Below, piece by piece: positions 59,986 to 64,000 of a stretch of 64,000 nt of DNA (the stretch's first letter is position 1; the number at the start of each line of letters is the position of its first letter). The notes beneath the pieces were generated by a model. That model was not told where the DNA came from. It ran no database searches and was given only the letters and a program-made list of their open reading frames with translations. The position numbers were made by a program, and so were the translations under genes. This stretch comes from Niastella vici (GTDB lineage: Bacteria > Bacteroidota > Bacteroidia > Chitinophagales > Chitinophagaceae): NCBI RefSeq assembly GCF_002077945.1, contig NZ_LVYD01000002.1, forward strand, positions 1-64,000, written 5' to 3'.

Positions 59986-61846
59986 CCCTCACCGGGAGCC
60001 GAAGCGCCTGCATTATCTTGTAGAACAATTCCGTATTCTCATAAACGCCCCTGAACCGGAACGACTGTGGGCCGTACGCAAATACCGGAACAGGTATGGC
60101 CGTATGGTCATTACTTGCAAAACAGCCGCTTACATATCCATTCTGATAATCACCGGCCAACAACGACAGGCCGCCGGTTTCATGATCGGCGGTTACGATC
60201 ACCAGGGTTTGCCCGTCGGCATCGGCAAACTGCATTGCTTTGCCAATTACCTGGTCAAAATCCATTACTTCACTCGCTACGTACGACATATTGTTGGCAT
60301 GACCGCCATAATCGACCTGCGCGCCTTCTGTCATTAAGAAAAACCCTGTTTTATTGACCGACAATGTTTTTACTGCTTTTAAAAAAGCCTGTTCAAGCCA
60401 GTTCCCGCGGCCCTTCAGCACAGGCAAACCCGCTTTATTATCAACCACTACCCATTTTTTACCAGTTCCTGCCCCTACGCTGTCGAGACTGTGCGCAACC
60501 GTATACTGTGGCGCCAGTTCAAGCAATGCGGCATCGATGGCGCTGCCCTTCCCCTTCTCTTCCAGCAAATCAACATTCGATAAACTCTCTTTTCCGGAGC
60601 CTATCAACAGGTCAATGTTCGCTTGTTTGAGATCGCGCAAAATAGCGATGGAATTTTCCCGCTCGGGTTGATGCGCATAAAAATCGGCCGGCGTGGCATC
60701 TGTTATATCACCACAGGTGACCAGCCCGGTGCTGATATTCCTTTTCTTCAGGAACACCGGTAACAGCGGAATGGGCGCTCCCGTATGATCAACGCCCACA
60801 TGCCGGTTATTTGTTTTTTTGCCCGATGAAATAGCCGTAGAACCAGGCGCCGAATCGGTGACGTAATTGTCGTACGAGCTGGTTTTAGAGATCCCGATAT
60901 TGCGCATATTGAAAACGTTCAGGGCTCCTTTGTTGGCCGTATAGCCGGCATACAGCTGGGCCAGGCCGGTTCCATCGCCAATAAACAACAGGATATTCTT
61001 TACCGGTTTATCAACCCCATCGTTTTTAAAAGTGGGCTGGTATAGCTTATAGGCGCTTTTATTTTTCCAGGAACCGGCAGGTAATTTTTGCAGGAAATTT
61101 GACAGGGCTTTAATGCTGTCGGTATTGAGATAATCGACCTGCAGCTTCATCAACTGGTACCAGGCATTCGTAAAATCGGGCGTGGCCCAAAAACGCACCG
61201 GTTTCTTTAACGCATGGGCACGCGCCACCACGCGTTGCAGGGTATCCCATTCCGGCGCGGGGATATTTCCCTTTCCATTCCACTGGGTATATTTTTTAAG
61301 ATCGGCGCTCAGCATTACGATACGTGATAGTGCTTCGGCGGAATACTCTTTATTGAGCTCCCCATCAAAACCTATAAAGGAAGGATAAGAAGCATAGGCC
61401 GACATTTCGGGCCGGTTACCACTGATGGCTATTTGCAGGGTGCTGCACTGCGTAAGTGCCGGATATTTCTGTAACAGTTCAACCAGCCTGTTCAGGGTAA
61501 TGACCGAATCTGTTTTTATATCGATCATCAGTTGCAGGCGCCGGGTGCTGTCGGCATAAATATGGCCTTTGTTCTTTTCAACAAATACCTGCAGGGGTTT
61601 CAGGTATAATTCTTCCAGCGTGCGGTGCAACGCCAGTTCCTTCTCCGTATGCGCCACCAGTATTTCGCCGTTATGCCAGAAGATATCGGCCTCAATAGAA
61701 CCGAACGCCTCATAATAGGCCGTAAACAAAGGAACCGGTTGTTCATAATCGTTGTGCGAATGGGCGTTGGCTACTGTATAAGAAACAGGTTGAGCCAATG
61801 ATTTAGTGCTTAGAATAATCAAAAGAGAAAAAAGTAGCTTATTCAA
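59960..61846 (-). CDS. Phosphodiesterase-alkaline phosphatase fusion, secreted
   Basis: 628 aa with a signal peptide (1-18). Residues about 25-255 form a GDPD/PLC-like domain (A-H-S-H-N-D-Y near 27-33, E-A-D-I-F near 52, D-I-K near 109). It lacks the classic H-R-G start of GDPD proteins, so it may belong to a different PLC-like subgroup. Residues about 275-620 are an alkaline phosphatase: D-G-T-G near 291, the nucleophile Ser in T-D-S-A-P-G-S-T-A and metal ligands in T-A-D-H-E-T-G-G near 558-565. Together they could cleave a phosphodiester and then release phosphate. The C-terminal E-V-G-S-K-R is encoded by the heptamer array. Confidence 0.88.
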   Translation of the reverse strand: MNKLLFSLLIILSTKSLAQPVSYTVANAHSHNDYEQPVPLFTAYYEAFGSIEADIFWHNGEILVAHTEKELALHRTLEELYLKPLQVFVEKNKGHIYADSTRRLQLMIDIKTDSVITLNRLVELLQKYPALTQCSTLQIAISGNRPEMSAYASYPSFIGFDGELNKEYSAEALSRIVMLSADLKKYTQWNGKGNIPAPEWDTLQRVVARAHALKKPVRFWATPDFTNAWYQLMKLQVDYLNTDSIKALSNFLQKLPAGSWKNKSAYKLYQPTFKNDGVDKPVKNILLFIGDGTGLAQLYAGYTANKGALNVFNMRNIGISKTSSYDNYVTDSAPGSTAISSGKKTNNRHVGVDHTGAPIPLLPVFLKKRNISTGLVTCGDITDATPADFYAHQPERENSIAILRDLKQANIDLLIGSGKESLSNVDLLEEKGKGSAIDAALLELAPQYTVAHSLDSVGAGTGKKWVVVDNKAGLPVLKGRGNWLEQAFLKAVKTLSVNKTGFFLMTEGAQVDYGGHANNMSYVASEVMDFDQVIGKAMQFADADGQTLVIVTADHETGGLSLLAGDYQNGYVSGCFASNDHTAIPVPVFAYGPQSFRFRGVYENTELFYKIMQALRLPVRDTEVGSKR

Positions 61847-61885
61847 CTGAATAAATTTTCGTCAATGGAGAATGGTGAATGTTGC

Positions 61886-61998
61886 TGTTACCGGTTACCG
61901 GTTTCCGGTTACCAGGCCCTAAATCTCAGCATGCCTGCCAATGTTCAGCCCGTCCTTGATTTATGCCCCGGCAACTGGCGACTGGTAACTGGCAACCG
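61886..61998. repeat. Inverted heptamer element, GGTAACT family, copy 10
   Basis: Left arm 61886-61916; core about 61917-61966, the near-exact reverse complement of the core of copy 9; right arm 61967-61998. A short CAATGGA/GAATGGT run at 61864-61882 lies just in front, resembling the family at 23892. Confidence 0.92.
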
Positions 61999-62083
61999 AT
62001 TTAAAACCCCGACAGGGTAACGCAAAGCTACCGCCGTCAGGGTTTTCACTTAAAATTATCTTAATAATTTAATGATAGCTTAA

Positions 62084-63601
62084 TTACCAGCCGTTGCTTT
62101 GCTTTATAACGCCGCCGCTATTACTGATCTCCGTTGTTGGAACGGGCCAAACGTTGTGCACAGCAGGGTTAAAGGTACGGGCAGGCCAGATAACAGCGCC
62201 CGAAAAACCATGCAACGGTTGTGCATATACGGTTTGCGCATCGCCCCAGCGTACGAGGTCCCGGTGCCTGTCGGCCCATTCCCCGGCCAGCTCACAACGG
62301 CGTTGCTTTTTCAACTCGGCGAGGTTAGCACCGGTCACGGATGTCAATCCAGCGCGGTTACGGATGGCATTGATCTCTGCATCGGCATTCTTACCCTGCA
62401 TCAATTCGGCTTCCGCTTTTATCAGCAATACCTCTGCATACCGTATTAATGGTGGGTTCAGGGCCGTGGTTGGGTGGTCGCCGTTCGGACTGATATAACT
62501 TCCTATTGGACTGGCATAAGAGAACGGTTCCATATATTTCCTGAACTGATAACCGCTTAAACTGTTGTTGGAACCGTATATGGTATCTTTTCCAAAGAAT
62601 TTGAACGCATCACCGGGCTTCAGGATAGTGACTTCCCGGCGTTTGTCGCCGGTTTCATATGCATCGTACAATTCTTTGGTGGGTGTATAATATCCCCAGC
62701 CATTGTATTTGCCCCAGCCTTTGTTCTCGAGCATTACACCGGGCAGAATGCTGCCCCAGCCACCAGTTCCTTTGGGCGTGCTGAGGGCGCTCCAGATATA
62801 TTCTTTCGTCCAGTTATTGGCAATGGTGAATACATCGGCAAAGTTGGTCAGCAAACCATGTTTATTGCTCTTTATCACCGAATCGGCGTATGATTCGGCA
62901 CTGGCCCAGCTCTTTGTATACAGGTACATTTTCGACAGGTAAGCCCAGGCCGCTGTTTTATGTGCCCGGCCATAATCTTCGGCTTTATAGGTATCAAAAT
63001 AAGGCAATAACGAAGCTGCTTTTTTGAAATCACTTTCTACCAGCTTATAATTTTCGCTTACATTGGCAGCCCGCACCACCGCGTCGGCGTTGGTTGAATT
63101 GTCTTCAGTTATTATAGGTACACCGGCATTATCATTACCATAGTTATAGGACAATTGAAAATACATCAGTCCGCGCAGGAAATACGCTTCGCCCAGGATC
63201 CGGTTCTTCAGCGTGGCATCCATATTAATAGCCGGCACGTGCAGAATGATATCATTGGCGCGCTTGATAACAATATACCGCATCTTCCATTGGTCGGTAA
63301 GATACGACACACCTGAAGTGGCGCTGTTGAAATTCTTTACATTCTCGGCCTTGGCATTGGAGCGGCCGGTAACCATATCATCACTGGCGTTGATATACCA
63401 CATAAAACCACGGCCATAAAATTCTTCCCCGTCAAACTGCTCATACAGGGCATTGGCGCCGCTGACGGCATCGGCGGAAGTTTTCCAGAAGTTACCGGTC
63501 ACCGGTGAACCTTCCGGTTCAATATCGAGCTTCTTGTCACAACTGTTCAAAACAGTAACAGCCATGCAACCTATAATGATATTATTGAGTATTTTTTTCA
63601 T
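62084..63601 (-). CDS. SusD/RagB-type outer-membrane glycan-binding lipoprotein
   Basis: 505 aa from the ATG at 63601. Lipobox L-N-S-C with Cys22. TPR-like helices and the SusD signature segments are visible: A-Y-F-L-R-G-L-M-Y-F near 139-148, L-I-K-A-E-A-E-L near 390, and R-R-C-E-L-A-G-E-W-A-D-R near 430. SusD proteins cap the SusC channel and hand oligosaccharides to it. The gene lies 19 bp after the end of susC, the normal order. Confidence 0.93.
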   Translation of the reverse strand: MKKILNNIIIGCMAVTVLNSCDKKLDIEPEGSPVTGNFWKTSADAVSGANALYEQFDGEEFYGRGFMWYINASDDMVTGRSNAKAENVKNFNSATSGVSYLTDQWKMRYIVIKRANDIILHVPAINMDATLKNRILGEAYFLRGLMYFQLSYNYGNDNAGVPIITEDNSTNADAVVRAANVSENYKLVESDFKKAASLLPYFDTYKAEDYGRAHKTAAWAYLSKMYLYTKSWASAESYADSVIKSNKHGLLTNFADVFTIANNWTKEYIWSALSTPKGTGGWGSILPGVMLENKGWGKYNGWGYYTPTKELYDAYETGDKRREVTILKPGDAFKFFGKDTIYGSNNSLSGYQFRKYMEPFSYASPIGSYISPNGDHPTTALNPPLIRYAEVLLIKAEAELMQGKNADAEINAIRNRAGLTSVTGANLAELKKQRRCELAGEWADRHRDLVRWGDAQTVYAQPLHGFSGAVIWPARTFNPAVHNVWPVPTTEISNSGGVIKQSNGW

Positions 63602-63620
63602 TTTTGATTTTCTTATGCTG

Positions 63621-64000
63621 TTAAAAATTAACATTCACGCCAGCAAATATTGACCGTGCCTGTGGATAGCGGCCGGTATCGATGCCGCCATTACTCATAC
63701 CCACTTCGGGATCGAGCCCCTTATATTTAGTGATCGTTATCAGGTTATTCCCAGTAACGTACAGGCGCAGGCTATTGATCTTTGCTTTGCTGGTGAGTTT
63801 GCCAGGTAACGTATAGCCCAGTGTCACATTCTTTACACGGGCATAGGAACCATTGTCGAGGTACCAGTCGCTGGCGGTACTGAAGTTACCATTGGCATCG
63901 CTTAATGAAAGACGCGGAATAGTTGCATTTGGATTGTCAGGCGTCCACGCATTCTTCACATCGTTCAGCATATTGTAATTCTGACCGTTTACACCCGCCT
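63621..64000 (-). CDS. SusC/RagA TonB-dependent transporter, C-terminal part
   Basis: Partial: 126 codons up to the window edge. It shows the final beta-strands of a SusC-type barrel: R-V-K-N-V-T-L-G-Y-T-L-P, then L-R-L-Y-V-T-G-N-N-L-I-T-I-T-K-Y-K-G-L-D-P-E and the terminal S-I-F-A-G-V-N-V-N-F. It imports glycans through the outer membrane with energy from TonB. The rest of the gene lies beyond 64000. Confidence 0.95.
   Translation of the reverse strand, partial: AGVNGQNYNMLNDVKNAWTPDNPNATIPRLSLSDANGNFSTASDWYLDNGSYARVKNVTLGYTLPGKLTSKAKINSLRLYVTGNNLITITKYKGLDPEVGMSNGGIDTGRYPQARSIFAGVNVNF

Overview
The window comes from a Bacteroidota chromosome, most likely a Chitinophagaceae-type (Niastella/Chitinophaga-like) soil bacterium. 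The reasons are a SusC/SusD pair at the right edge, type IX secretion (T9SS) sorting tails on two polysaccharide-degrading enzymes, GH106, GH5, PL6 and ASPIC/UnbV proteins, promoters of the Bacteroidota TAnnTTTG type, and few Shine-Dalgarno sequences. No rRNA, tRNA, CRISPR array or intact insertion sequence was seen.

Layout. Positions 1-5.3 kb are AT-rich, degraded accessory DNA: a 21-bp tandem repeat, two displaced C-terminal copies of a lipoprotein gene whose intact copy lies at 7.2-8.2 kb, a duplicated 105-bp repeat, decayed coding remnants, a NADAR-domain gene that looks recently acquired, a DoxX-like protein, and small immunity-like orphan genes, one of them frameshifted. Positions 5.4-9.4 kb hold DUF3072, an Hsp20 operon, the lipoprotein, and an OhrR/Ohr peroxide-defence operon with a visible operator. 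Positions 9.5-14.8 kb hold a seven-repeat propeller lipoprotein, a conserved small protein, an ASPIC/UnbV lipoprotein and a response regulator. Positions 15-27.8 kb form a catabolic locus: GH106 rhamnosidase, GDPD, histidine phosphatase, two FGGY kinases, a 2-hydroxyacid dehydrogenase, a polyol-permease-like MFS transporter and a propeller lipoprotein, with a divergent DeoR regulator. Positions 28-42 kb hold an XRE/DUF2975 pair with a palindromic operator, an SF1 helicase, an ABC exporter, an SDR/TetR operon with three operators, AI-2E and Na+/H+ antiporter membrane proteins and a five-PAS histidine kinase. Positions 42-51 kb hold PmoA-like, Gfo/Idh/MocA, bicupin, GH5 and PL6 enzymes. Positions 51-64 kb are mixed (Crp, DUF4267, HAD, FAD oxidase, acyltransferase-like, a phosphodiesterase-alkaline phosphatase fusion) and end in SusD/SusC.

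The most striking feature is a set of intergenic elements. Each has a tandem array of 7-bp (or 8-bp) units, a single-copy core of about 30-60 bp, and then an array in roughly inverted orientation. I count ten copies, one of them a half-element, of a GGTAACT/GGTTACC family with a recognisable shared core, plus five copies in three other sequence families with the same architecture. Nearly all start within about 0-25 bp of a stop codon, and two run into the coding sequence and supply the C-terminus. Their sequences differ but the period and layout are the same, which suggests a common mechanism of creation or a common role such as 3'-end formation.
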